From positions 3,680 to 67,679 of the forward strand of contig CAYHHI010000014.1 of the NCBI GenBank assembly GCA_964356335.1: a stretch of DNA of 64,000 nucleotides, given 5' to 3'. Position 1 is the stretch's first letter. Each line of letters begins with the position of its first letter. This document shows positions 42,849 to 50,949 of the stretch, in pieces. Source of the stretch: CAYHHI01 sp964356335. GTDB taxonomy: Bacteria; Arandabacterota; Arandabacteria; Arandabacterales; Arandabacteraceae. The notes beneath the pieces were generated by a model. That model was not told the origin of the DNA. It saw only the letters and a program-made list of their open reading frames with translations, and made no database searches. The position numbers and the translations under genes are program-made.

Positions 42849-44117
42849 TCACATCCTCATCGCAAAGAGATTCTTCAGCCATGCCCCTGCCTGGCTGAGG
42901 ACATGGTTTCCTGTGATCGTTGCAAGCGTCACAAGCACAACTCCGACAATGATGAAGACCATGGCAACAGCCTTCCCTGCATCCTGTCCCTTTATGCTGC
43001 CGAGCATCTTCTTGTCTTTGGAAAGGTATGCGCTAGCGGCAAAGAGCTCCTCGCCGATCAGGGTATAGTCGCAGGCCGCCACGAAGAAAGGTATCTGGGT
43101 GGGCATGGCCGTGCCTGCAACCTGGATCGCACCGATCGAGCTGCCCGTTTCGGCAAGGATCAGCGATTCAGCGAAGAAGGCCCCCAGGTAGAAGCAGGCT
43201 GCCGGTCTCTCTCGCACCATTATGCCGTCAACGGCGGCGACGTAGCCAAACTGCTCGTCGGTTATATAGTGCACGATGTCATCGCTATAGAGGTCGGGTC
43301 GCCCTGCCTCGAGATAAGCCTGCCTCACGGTCTCACGGGCAGTACTCATCACGATCGATCGCGATACGGGGACTTCCAGCTTAGTCTCGTACTGGGCGGT
43401 CATCTTGGCGATCTCGCCGAGTATGGTGATGCCCGCGACCGTCTGGACGTTATCCATGTCCTGGATGCCGGGGATGAAGAGCACGGGCCGGCCCATCTCG
43501 GTCGCCCGGCCCACGGCCTCACCAACGGCCTCGAGCCCGGCAATCCGTCGGATATAAAGCTCGCGGCCTTTGGCGCCAAGGTAGATGTAATAGACGATGG
43601 CGACAACCAGTATGCATGCCACGACAAGGAGATTGGCGCGCCTTTTGTTGAACCACTGCTGGCTCGCGATGGCCGGGCCGGCACCTATCTCGCCACTGGT
43701 ACCCGCCGCCGACAATGCGATGACCCTGTAGTAGTACTTGCTGCCGTCGGTCACACCTTTGTCAGAATAAGAAGTTATGCCCTTGAGGGCGCTGCCCACC
43801 GGTTTGAATTCGCCGGCCGGATCTTCCGACCGCAGGATCTCGTAGCCCGTGACATCGTTCCTGCCCGCGCCATCATCGGGCGATTTCTGCCACCTCAGGT
43901 CTATGCCGCCGCCGTGATCGCTTGGGCTGTCGAAGGCCCTCAAGTCAGAGGGAGGTAAGGGAGGTAGCGGCGTGACAGAAGCCGTTAGCGTCCCTGTTAC
44001 GGGGGTAACAGGAGGCGCAGAGGGTGTCGCCCCCGCTGGAGATGCTTCACCAAGAAGCGATGTGGGGACCACCATGGCGAATATCAAAGCGATGAGAAGG
44101 CTTGCGTATCTTTGCAC
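42849..44117 (-). CDS. FN3-containing membrane protein (DUF6754-like), first gene of the four-gene cluster
   Basis: About 422 residues from GTG 44117 (GGGACGG upstream; a TTG at 44144 would add nine). Order: signal peptide/anchor 'ASLLIALIFAMVVPTS'; a Pro/Thr linker; one fibronectin type III domain (about 65-160, 'PPSDLRAFDSP', 'VTGYEILRSEDPAGEFKPVG', 'YYYRVIALSAAGTSGE'); a membrane segment near 172-190; a conserved domain with 'GRPVLFIPGIQDMDNVQTVA', 'DEQFGYVAAVDGIMVRERPA' and 'GAIQVAGTAMPTQIPFFVAA'; and a last membrane segment near 395-415. I believe the domain is like DUF6754. The role is unknown. Confidence 0.72.
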   Translation of the reverse strand: MQRYASLLIALIFAMVVPTSLLGEASPAGATPSAPPVTPVTGTLTASVTPLPPLPPSDLRAFDSPSDHGGGIDLRWQKSPDDGAGRNDVTGYEILRSEDPAGEFKPVGSALKGITSYSDKGVTDGSKYYYRVIALSAAGTSGEIGAGPAIASQQWFNKRRANLLVVACILVVAIVYYIYLGAKGRELYIRRIAGLEAVGEAVGRATEMGRPVLFIPGIQDMDNVQTVAGITILGEIAKMTAQYETKLEVPVSRSIVMSTARETVRQAYLEAGRPDLYSDDIVHYITDEQFGYVAAVDGIMVRERPAACFYLGAFFAESLILAETGSSIGAIQVAGTAMPTQIPFFVAACDYTLIGEELFAASAYLSKDKKMLGSIKGQDAGKAVAMVFIIVGVVLVTLATITGNHVLSQAGAWLKNLFAMRM

Positions 44118-44245
44118 TATCGCCGTCCCGTCAGAAGAGGTCAAAATGCGTGCGGGAGCATCATGCCCCCGCTTACAACATAGAGCATTCTAGCCATAAT
44201 GCCGCGCGCCCTGTCAAGCACAAAGAGATGGAGGTCTCCTTATGT

Positions 44246-44251
44246 TATAAT
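44246..44251 (+). promoter_or_regulatory. -10 element upstream of rubredoxin
   Basis: A perfect TATAAT sits 35 bases before the rubredoxin ATG. No good -35 is seen at the right spacing, so the promoter may use an activator or another form. Confidence 0.4.
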
Positions 44252-44285
44252 CTGACAGCCTTGCTCACGCGGATGGGAGACGCCA

Positions 44286-44450
44286 ATGAAGTATGTATGC
44301 AAGGTTTGCGGCTATGTCTATGATCCGGATCTTGGGGATCCTGACAACGGCTACCCGGCGGGAATGCTTTTCGATGAATTGCCTCGCAACTGGGTATGCC
44401 CGTCGTGCGGGGCACCCAAGGACATGTTCGAGCCGATGGCCGCAGCCTGA
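44286..44450 (+). CDS. Rubredoxin
   Basis: A 54-residue one-iron electron carrier. The sequence has two CxxC knuckles: 'YVCKVCGYVYDPDLGDPDNG' and 'WVCPSCGAPKDMFEP', with the 'YPAGMLFDELP' loop between them. The ATG at 44286 follows GGGAGACGCC. It is a stand-alone short gene, divergent from the membrane cluster and convergent with the M28 peptidase gene. No obvious partner reductase or rubrerythrin is in the window; it probably serves oxygen-stress or electron transfer in an anaerobe. Confidence 0.97.
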   Translation: MKYVCKVCGYVYDPDLGDPDNGYPAGMLFDELPRNWVCPSCGAPKDMFEPMAAA

Positions 44451-44538
44451 GATTTGACCCGGCCCTCACAGACCTGCTTCAGGCCCAGGCGCCCCCGGGA
44501 TTCGGCGCGCAGCCAGGCGTGGCGGCCACAGGCCGCCA

Positions 44539-46509
44539 TCAGGTGATCTTGACCTGCACCAAGCCGGCCTCTTCAAGCACGTCGAAGTAGAACTTGAGGA
44601 AGTCAGGATTGGTCGAGCCCAGCTCGGCAGCGACCAGGTTGGATATCTCCCGCAAGCTTCTCCTGCCGTTTGCCCAATAGAGAGCAAGCACCTGCATAAT
44701 GGATGCTTGCTTTTCTTTTCGGGTCCATCTCTGGTACTGAGCTCTTCGTGCGCTCGTGAGCCTGCCCATGAGCGATCTCATGTCCACCGTGCCCGGAAGC
44801 AGCCGCTTCACCGTCACATTCGCGTAACTCTCGCCCCGAGGGTGACGGTGCGCTTTGCGTCCGCCGGCGAGGCTTGCAAAGGATGCGGATACCCCAGCCT
44901 CTCTCCTCACGGTCTGGGCAAGCGCCTTCTCTTCGGCTTTGACGTAGAGCTTCAGGCTTCTCGACTCAGGCGCAAGCTTCCTCACGGACCTCAGCGCCTG
45001 GTCACCAGCCGCAGCGAGAAAGCGTGCTTTAAACTCCGGGGTAATCCAGTTGCGTGCCTCCGAAACAGGATACCTACCCATCTCGTCGGCGACCTTCTTC
45101 CTCAAGCCGCGGCCCGTGAGAGCAGCAATCCATACGAGATCCTTCTCCGATGCAAGCGCACAGGTGTATGCATAGGCGCTGGCAGCAATCACTATGCGCC
45201 GCAGAACATCAGGCGATACCTTGTCGGGAGTATCTCCGCTCGTATGGTAGTACTTATCCGGCCACTGCATGAGCATTGGTGTAGGAATGCCGACTTTCGG
45301 GTCGGAGAAGATCATGTGATCGCTTCCACCCGAAAAGGGAGTGAGCTCAAGTTTCGCAGAGGGCAGTTCACTCGTGCCGGCAGGATTCGGACTGCCCTTG
45401 AATGCGCGCCTCACGACTTCCTCGAGCAGGTAAGGAGTGAAAGAAGAGGCGGCAAACGGAGGCGCCTCTATACAAAGGGTGGATCCCGTCTTCTCCTGAT
45501 TCTGTCCCACCATGTCGAGATTGAGTCCAAAGAGAAGCTGCCTGCGTATGCCTCGCGATCTGGAGAGAAACGCAAACGTGCCTGTCATCTCAGGCATGAG
45601 CAGGAATCTTATTCCATATTTAGGCTTGGGTAGGTCGCCCTTCTGGATGAGATGGCTCAGTACCCGATGGGTCTCAAGGAGTGCTCCAACTCCGGAGGCA
45701 TTGTCACCCGCCGAAGGCTGCGGATGACAGAGATGCGCCATAACAATAATCTCTCTTGATTCCTGACCAGGGATGAGCGCTGTAACGACTTCCAGCGTCC
45801 CGGGGTACCGGCTGCTTTCCACGTGCGCCCAGACCTTGAGCGGCTTCTTCTCGGCCTCGGGAGATGTGATATACGAGATGATCCTCTGCCCATCCTCGGG
45901 TGTGAGCACGAAGCCGAAAAGGTCTTTCTCTTCCCACCAGAAGGAGTTGTATTGCCTTATGCCATGGACACCGAAACCCTTGCGCAAGGGCTCAAGCGGC
46001 CGCTGCCTGTAAATCACTACCCCGGCAACACCGGCTTTCGCGGCGGCCTCATAAACATCATGCGGACAGTGAGCGTCACAGATCGCGATCTTGCCCTTAG
46101 CGCCGCGGTAGTCCTTGATATTCTTGCCGTCGCCCACATAAACCATCTCGGCTGTTATCCCCTCGGGCGGGGTCGCGGTACTTCGCTGAATGAGCGATAT
46201 CGGGCATTCCTCAAAATCCGCGATCTTGGCGGCAAGGGCATCGGGACTCACGATCTTGAGAATCCCTTTCCTGCCATGCCATTCCTCGAAAGATGGATAG
46301 TGCCAGAACGTCACTCCGGTCTCTGCTGGGTAGTGAACCACCTGGGCATCTGGGGATTTCTCGAGCATCGAATCAACACAGTATTCGGCGGCCTTACGGA
46401 AACCGGGACTCGCCTGTATCCTGTGAAATTGCGAGATCGATACTACGTGCCCAAACGATCTCTCGCCAGATGCTTCAACGGAGACCTTCGCGAATATCTC
46501 GTCGAACAT
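44539..46509 (-). CDS. DUF4910/M28-type aminopeptidase-like protein
   Basis: From ATG 46509, with AAAGGAGTATCT before it, 656 residues. The zinc-binding M28 blocks are 'EIIVMAHLCHPQPSAGDNAS' (His, Asp), 'RFLLMPEMTGTFAFL' (Glu), 'LFGLNLDMVGQNQEK' (Asp) and 'YYHTSGDTPDKVSPDVLRRI' (His). A PA-like insert is in the middle ('CDAHCPHDVYEAAAKAGVAG'). After residue ~550 a C-terminal helix-rich region ends 'FYFDVLEEAGLVQVKIT', a winged-helix-like piece. No signal peptide is seen. It follows a 409-base gap and stands alone. Confidence 0.85.
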   Translation of the reverse strand: MFDEIFAKVSVEASGERSFGHVVSISQFHRIQASPGFRKAAEYCVDSMLEKSPDAQVVHYPAETGVTFWHYPSFEEWHGRKGILKIVSPDALAAKIADFEECPISLIQRSTATPPEGITAEMVYVGDGKNIKDYRGAKGKIAICDAHCPHDVYEAAAKAGVAGVVIYRQRPLEPLRKGFGVHGIRQYNSFWWEEKDLFGFVLTPEDGQRIISYITSPEAEKKPLKVWAHVESSRYPGTLEVVTALIPGQESREIIVMAHLCHPQPSAGDNASGVGALLETHRVLSHLIQKGDLPKPKYGIRFLLMPEMTGTFAFLSRSRGIRRQLLFGLNLDMVGQNQEKTGSTLCIEAPPFAASSFTPYLLEEVVRRAFKGSPNPAGTSELPSAKLELTPFSGGSDHMIFSDPKVGIPTPMLMQWPDKYYHTSGDTPDKVSPDVLRRIVIAASAYAYTCALASEKDLVWIAALTGRGLRKKVADEMGRYPVSEARNWITPEFKARFLAAAGDQALRSVRKLAPESRSLKLYVKAEEKALAQTVRREAGVSASFASLAGGRKAHRHPRGESYANVTVKRLLPGTVDMRSLMGRLTSARRAQYQRWTRKEKQASIMQVLALYWANGRRSLREISNLVAAELGSTNPDFLKFYFDVLEEAGLVQVKIT

Positions 46510-46918
46510 AGATACTCCTTTTCTGAATACTCCTTTCTGGCCACCTTGCCCGACGAGCCCGCCGCCTGCGCGAGTAAACTCAGGCGGGCCCCGCACAACA
46601 GTGGTCGCCAGAATGTGCTTAACGGCTCCATGCTACCACTGCCTACCAGCGCTGGTCAACGAGAGAATGGAACTCGGAATAGCCTTGACTTTCGGCACAA
46701 CCTATGGCAGAATAGTGCACGTTATGGGGGGAGCGCGGGTGTTCGTTACCCACAATGAGATATCGGAGTTCTTGACAATACCGCGTGAATTGTGGTATGC
46801 TTTATAAGTAGGTATATCACAAGAATCTTTTAGGGTCTAAGTGTTTGATCGGAAGGAGGTGCTGCGTAATTTGAACTGGCTTTGGGGGAATAAGGTCAAA
46901 AAAACGGAGGTAAAGAAG
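46510..46918 (+). other. Intergenic region with two candidate promoters
   Basis: No gene is seen. On the plus strand P1 is TTGACT (46685-46690), a 17-base spacer, then CAGAAT (46708-46713); P2 is TTGACA (46772-46777), an 18-base spacer, then TATGCT (46796-46801). Both would read the secreted protein gene at 46919. The ribosome site ACGGAGGT precedes its ATG. Confidence 0.55.
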
Positions 46919-47512
46919 ATGAGACTGCTCGGTGTAATTGGAGTTCTGATTTTGACATTCTCGGTTGCAGGTGTAGCACTGGCTGGTGTCCCGAGTGCAA
47001 CCACATCGACGGTAGAGAGGGCCGGGCAGGGTACTCCGGCGTGCAATCCCAATACCGCCGTAGTTTGCCCGAGGGGCCATTGGGGCTCAGTTCTGGTCAC
47101 AGTCACAGTGCGAAACGTTTACGGAGACCCTCTTGCCAACAAGGTCGTCAACTGTCAGGCAACGCCGGTGACAGGCACTTTCTGCTTCTGCGCCGGGCAG
47201 AACCCGCAGGCGGACACAACGGATGTGAACGGACAGGCATTCTTCACATTCATAAAGTTCGGCGGCTGCGGTAATCTCCAATTTGGCGCCGACTGCGAAG
47301 GCGTCATATTCAATCCGTCACCGACGATCTATATCGCAAGCCCCGACAACAACGGGACCTGCAATGTCGACGGGTCAGACCTGTTAGCCTTCGCTGGCGC
47401 CTATGGCAAGCCAGGTTTCCCTTGCCATGACTACAATTGCAGCGGCAATACTGATGGGATCGACCTGCTAGGCTTCGCACAGCATTACGGGCACTCGTGT
47501 ACGAATCCATAA
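46919..47512 (+). CDS. Secreted protein with Ig-like domain and dockerin-like C-terminus
   Basis: From ATG 46919 a 197-residue exported protein. A signal peptide ('MRLLGVIGVLILTFSVAGVA') is followed by a Cys-rich Ig-like module ('VLVTVTVRNVYGDPLANKVV', 'TTDVNGQAFFTFIKFGGCG') and two short repeats 'GTCNVDGSDLLAFAGAYG' and 'NCSGNTDGIDLLGFAQHYG', which look like the paired calcium loops of dockerin but with Cys replacing some ligands. The C-terminus is 'HSCTNP'. It has its own promoters and an intrinsic terminator, so it is a monocistronic unit. The cell-surface partner is unknown. Confidence 0.78.
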   Translation: MRLLGVIGVLILTFSVAGVALAGVPSATTSTVERAGQGTPACNPNTAVVCPRGHWGSVLVTVTVRNVYGDPLANKVVNCQATPVTGTFCFCAGQNPQADTTDVNGQAFFTFIKFGGCGNLQFGADCEGVIFNPSPTIYIASPDNNGTCNVDGSDLLAFAGAYGKPGFPCHDYNCSGNTDGIDLLGFAQHYGHSCTNP

Positions 47513-47565
47513 CAGATGTAGGAACTGGGGTTTAGATAGGCTAGGGATTTTCGATTAAGCAATAC

Positions 47566-47594
47566 AATCGGGGATCTTAGGATCCCCGATTTTT
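47566..47594 (+). terminator. Intrinsic terminator of the secreted protein gene
   Basis: A strong hairpin with 11-base arms (AATCGGGGATC/GATCCCCGATT) and a TTAG loop, followed by a T-run, 54 bases after the stop codon. Confidence 0.92.
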
Positions 47595-47637
47595 GTGTCC
47601 TATTCCTATGTGGCGGGCCCGGGAGAAAAACCGCGGG

Positions 47638-48672
47638 CTACAACGGAAGCCTCAAAAGCTCCTTCATGAGATTGGCATTGCGCGCGGCCTGGCCTGCATG
47701 GCAGTTATTGAAGAACACGTACGTCTTGGTCGCCAGCTGGGACATGGACCTTATCTTCGCTACCCACTCCTTGAGTTCATCCTCACTGTAAAGATAGTCA
47801 TACCTGTCACCGCTGCCGCCACTCCCACCCCTGCTGCCCCGGTCGGTGCTCTTTAGACCATCACGATCACCACTTCCGGCACCACTCCCACCCCTGCTGC
47901 CACTTCCTCCCCACCAGTTCTTGGCATTTCTGCCGTGGAGTCTCACGTATCCGATGTCGGCGGTGACTCTGGCTATCGGCGGCACCAGCCCCTTGAGGCG
48001 CGGCTCATCCACCGAGCAGTACCCTATGGCGCGCGCCTTTAGACTCTCAAACAGGTCTTCATTTATCCAGTCGGCGTTCCTGAATTCCACGAAAAGGGGA
48101 CAGCGCCCGACCTCACTCCCTTTTTCCCCAACCTCATCGAATTTCTCTCTCAAAAACTCAAGATGCTCCCTCGCCTCCGGCGTTGGCTTGAAACCCCAGG
48201 GAAACTGTGCGATAACGCCTCCGAACTTGCCTGCGTCAATCACCGGCTTGAGAGCATCCTTGAAACTCGCGTAAAGCGCACCATCTCTTGAGGTCTTATG
48301 CGTCATCTCCTGGTTGGCCTTGATGACGAACTCGAACCCCACCGGTGTCTTCTCCTCCATGCGCGCCAGCACGGCGGCATGTGGGATGCGATAGTAGGTC
48401 GAGTTTACCTCCACCACGGTGAAGTGCTTGCAGTACTCCTTGAGCATGTCACCCTTGCGGATGTGTGCGGGGTAGAAGTTGCCCACCCAATCCTCGAAGC
48501 TGTAGCCGGAGGTGCCAACGACGATGTTGCTCCCGACGCGGTTCGTAGCGGGTTCTTCGGCAGATTGCCCGGCGGACCTGTCGGCAGTGCTCTCACCGGT
48601 TCTTTCAGTCGGTCTCTCTGCTCGCTTCTCGGCCTTCCCGGGTTCGTCTAGGAGCTTTCCCTGCTCATCCAT
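47638..48672 (-). CDS. DUF72 (YecE-like) protein with Gly/Ser/Arg insert
   Basis: A 344-residue member of the DUF72 TIM-barrel family: 'IVVGTSGYSFEDWVGNFYP', 'VNSTYYRIPHAAVLARMEEK', 'VIAQFPWGFKPTPEAREHLE', 'LFVEFRNADWI' and 'GYVRLHGRNAKNWW', ending 'VFFNNCHAGQAARNANLMKE'. The family's role is unknown. About residues 270-300 are an inserted low-complexity stretch of Gly, Ser, Arg and Asp ('GSGSRGGSGAGSGDRDG') in the loop before 'YDYLYSEDELKEW'. The first ~45 residues are also low complexity. Its 5' end overlaps the membrane gene by 25 bases. Confidence 0.9.
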   Translation of the reverse strand: MDEQGKLLDEPGKAEKRAERPTERTGESTADRSAGQSAEEPATNRVGSNIVVGTSGYSFEDWVGNFYPAHIRKGDMLKEYCKHFTVVEVNSTYYRIPHAAVLARMEEKTPVGFEFVIKANQEMTHKTSRDGALYASFKDALKPVIDAGKFGGVIAQFPWGFKPTPEAREHLEFLREKFDEVGEKGSEVGRCPLFVEFRNADWINEDLFESLKARAIGYCSVDEPRLKGLVPPIARVTADIGYVRLHGRNAKNWWGGSGSRGGSGAGSGDRDGLKSTDRGSRGGSGGSGDRYDYLYSEDELKEWVAKIRSMSQLATKTYVFFNNCHAGQAARNANLMKELLRLPL

Positions 48673-49271
48673 CTAAGCACCTCTCCTCCCACCGCGAGCC
48701 CCAGGCCAACAGCAAGCCCGAGCGAGAATCCCCATGAACTCCCAACGGCCAACTCCCTTGAAAACGTCATCTGTGCATGCCCAAAGTAGGCTACAAGGCC
48801 ATAGTATACGAACCCTGCCGCACAGCACAGAAGTGCCGGCAGGAGAGCTCCGGCAAGAACCCTCAGCCAGCCCCTGGAGCCCAGCCAGGCGCGGTCGCCG
48901 AGAAGCACGCCAAGCGTTATGAGGGAAGCGAAAACCAGGAAGCGAATCATACCGAGCAGCTGGCGTGCCTCGACGAAGGTCACCCATATTATAGTGGCTG
49001 CGAGCAAGAGGATGACCGTGTCCCTCTTGCGCATGACCTTCGAGGCTGATGCGATCAGCGAGATGGCAAGCCCGTAGATCACAAAGAAGACAAAGTGGGT
49101 TTCGCCTGCCACAACTAGATGCTTAAAGACAGGCACACGCCTCACCAGGTAACTGATGCCCACGGTGGAGAGCACACCGCAAACAGTGAGTATACTCACC
49201 GCGAGTTCTTTGTGGATAGTTCGAGCCAGGGTGGATCCTCCTATTTGTGCGACACCCCCTGATGTTCCCAC
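48648..49271 (-). CDS. Hypothetical multi-pass membrane protein
   Basis: Up to 207 residues from GTG 49271; a CTG at 49229 has a near-ideal AGGAGG seven bases upstream and may be the real start. About six hydrophobic segments: near 23-42, 56-78, 84-98, 107-124, 135-152 and 175-195. I recognise no family; the arrangement resembles small membrane-transport or stress proteins. Its 3' end overlaps the DUF72 gene by 25 bases, so the two are probably co-translated. Confidence 0.7.
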   Translation of the reverse strand: MGTSGGVAQIGGSTLARTIHKELAVSILTVCGVLSTVGISYLVRRVPVFKHLVVAGETHFVFFVIYGLAISLIASASKVMRKRDTVILLLAATIIWVTFVEARQLLGMIRFLVFASLITLGVLLGDRAWLGSRGWLRVLAGALLPALLCCAAGFVYYGLVAYFGHAQMTFSRELAVGSSWGFSLGLAVGLGLAVGGEVLRWMSRESS

Positions 49272-49348
49272 TGTAGGACAAACTAGTCAAGCAGATTGAA
49301 GGAGATTCAGAGCTGCGGGGCCAGCAGCATTTAAAGAGCATATAAGGC

Positions 49349-49377
49349 TTGAAATCGCTGACTCAGCGAGTTAGTGT
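49349..49377 (+). promoter_or_regulatory. Candidate promoter with palindrome in spacer
   Basis: TTGAAA (49349-49354) and TAGTGT (49372-49377) are 17 bases apart. The spacer contains a perfect palindrome TCGCTGA-C-TCAGCGA (49355-49369), a likely repressor site. The exported protein gene starts at 49399 after GGAGGTGA. Confidence 0.5.
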
Positions 49378-49398
49378 TAAGTGGGGAGGTGATTACAG

Positions 49399-49890
49399 AT
49401 GCGAGCAACGATAATACTTGCGGTTGGCTTGTCCATTGGCTGCGGCTTAGCACTCCCGTGTGCAGTCCGAGCCGATCAGGCAGCAGGGAGTTCTGCACAG
49501 GTGATCACGGACCAGGTGAGTTCAGACCAGGCACCTGCCGGCCAGGCGATATCAGGTACGCAAACCGCCGTCACGGGCACGGGGGAGGACGCGACCAATC
49601 TACTCCGCCACAGACTCGTTCAGAGCGAGAGTGAAAAGAGAGTCTTCAGGATGAGGTTGTGGGCATCGCTTCTCCAGGGTGATATGAAAGAGATTCACAG
49701 GATTTATGGCTATCCCTCGACGCGCTACCGTGAGGAGGTCCTGGGAAGGCTGACTGAAAGGTGGACCTACTTCGCAAATGGGAAGCAATTCATCTTCGAG
49801 AATTCGAAACTAGTCAAGACGCTTGAACTCAATCCCGGTTCACCCTGGATCGACGAAGCGCACCGGAGCTCGCTTATACTTTCCCCGTGA
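49399..49890 (+). CDS. Exported protein of unknown function
   Basis: A 163-residue protein with a signal peptide ('MRATIILAVGLSIGCGLALP', cleaved near 'AVRADQ'; a lipobox-like 'LSIGC' is also present, so lipoprotein is possible). After a Ser/Gln/Thr-rich linker, the C-terminal 90 residues are a small domain ('GDMKEIHRIYGYPSTRYREE', 'RWTYFANGKQFIFENSKLVK', 'LELNPGSPWI') resembling small outer-membrane or SmpA/BamE-like modules, but I cannot identify it. GGAGGTGA precedes the ATG. The 3' end overlaps the convergent thiamine-binding gene by 17 bases. Confidence 0.75.
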   Translation: MRATIILAVGLSIGCGLALPCAVRADQAAGSSAQVITDQVSSDQAPAGQAISGTQTAVTGTGEDATNLLRHRLVQSESEKRVFRMRLWASLLQGDMKEIHRIYGYPSTRYREEVLGRLTERWTYFANGKQFIFENSKLVKTLELNPGSPWIDEAHRSSLILSP

Positions 49891-50170
49891 CAGCGGCCTT
49901 CTTGCCTTCGATGGAAAGCTGCTTGTCCCTTCTGTCGTCGATCTTCAGCGTTGTCAGCACACGCACTGCGCCTTCGTCAAGGCAGGCATCGTGGACTTTT
50001 TTCGTAAGCTCGAGGATGCTTGCCACCTCACCTTCGACGTTGGTGCCCATTGATGAAAGCTCATACTTGAGCCCACTCGCCTTGACGATCTTGACAGCGC
50101 GCACCACATAATCGCTGATGCTTGCGCTGCCGGTCCCGATGGGCACAACACTGATTTCAGCAACAGCCAT
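49874..50170 (-). CDS. MTH1187/YkoF-type thiamine-binding protein
   Basis: A 98-residue protein of the DUF77 (thiamine-binding) family: 'EISVVPIGTGSASISDYVVR', 'GLKYELSSMGTNVEGEVASI' and 'ACLDEGAVRVLTTLKIDDRR' are the conserved blocks. The family binds thiamine or its precursors, often beside ABC transporters; none is seen here. AGGAGGGGTCAT precedes the ATG. It lies just downstream of the nitroreductase gene on the same strand. Confidence 0.88.
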   Translation of the reverse strand: MAVAEISVVPIGTGSASISDYVVRAVKIVKASGLKYELSSMGTNVEGEVASILELTKKVHDACLDEGAVRVLTTLKIDDRRDKQLSIEGKKAAVTGKV

Positions 50171-50185
50171 ATGACCCCTCCTGAG

Positions 50186-50680
50186 TTAGAACTTCTCCCA
50201 GTGGAGCACTTCCTGGAGACCGCGCTTGTCGTGCGCTTCGGCCTTGACCGACGGAAAGCCCAACGATATAAGGCTTACAAGATTGTGGCCGTCCGGAACA
50301 CCGAGGAGTTTTCGCACCGGCTCCGCATAGGCTTTCTTGAAGCCGGCAATCCAGCACGTCCCAAGCCCGAGGGCATGTGCAGCAACGAGGATGTTCTCGG
50401 TTGCAGCCGAGCCATCCTCAAGATAGTGCTTCACGTCCTTACAGAATACGGCAACACAGGCTCCGGACTGAGCGATGAATTTGCCGTAGTCGGTGAGATC
50501 TGCAATCGTCTTCCGCGTGGCCTTGTCAGTCACGACAACGAATTCCCAGGGCTGAATGTTGTTTGCCGAGGGGGCAAGGCGCGCCGCATCAATGATCTCT
50601 TCTACAGCGTTTTTCGGTACGGGTTTTTCTTCGTAAACCCTGACGCTCCTTCTGCCCTTGAGGGCTTCGAGTGCCTCCAA
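50186..50680 (-). CDS. Nitroreductase family protein
   Basis: A 164-residue flavin enzyme starting at TTG 50680, with GGGAGGTGAACGCAA before it. The FMN-binding N-terminus is 'LKGRRSVRVYEEKPVPKNAV', followed by 'IIDAARLAPSANNIQPWEFV', 'DGSAATENILVAAHALGLGT' and 'CWIAGFKKAYAEPVRKLLGV'. The length is typical of the short nitroreductases of anaerobes. The physiological substrate cannot be inferred. It is 15 bases before the thiamine-binding gene. Confidence 0.92.
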   Translation of the reverse strand: MEALEALKGRRSVRVYEEKPVPKNAVEEIIDAARLAPSANNIQPWEFVVVTDKATRKTIADLTDYGKFIAQSGACVAVFCKDVKHYLEDGSAATENILVAAHALGLGTCWIAGFKKAYAEPVRKLLGVPDGHNLVSLISLGFPSVKAEAHDKRGLQEVLHWEKF

Positions 50681-50949
50681 TTGCGTTCACCTCCCGTAAA
50701 GTGCGCCACGTGCGTATACTCGATCTCTCCGCATGCTTTCTGCGCGTGCTTCTTGCTCGATTCCTTCCCACGCTAATCATAGCGCCGCCACACCCAGACT
50801 CAAGGGAAAAGGGAGGGCAGCAAGCCCTCCCCTAGCCGTTCCCCTAACCCAAGCCTGCGAGGGCAGAACCTGGGACACCCGGCTACGGTTCCGGTATGCG
50901 GAGCTCCGCCGTAGCTGCGTGTGCCGTCAGGCTTCCGCTCGCGAGGACG

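Noticed and set aside
42903..43958. A 351-residue plus-strand frame opposite the FN3 membrane protein
   Set aside because: His/Asp/Gly-rich shadow translation; the minus-strand protein has signal peptide, FN3 and membrane segments.
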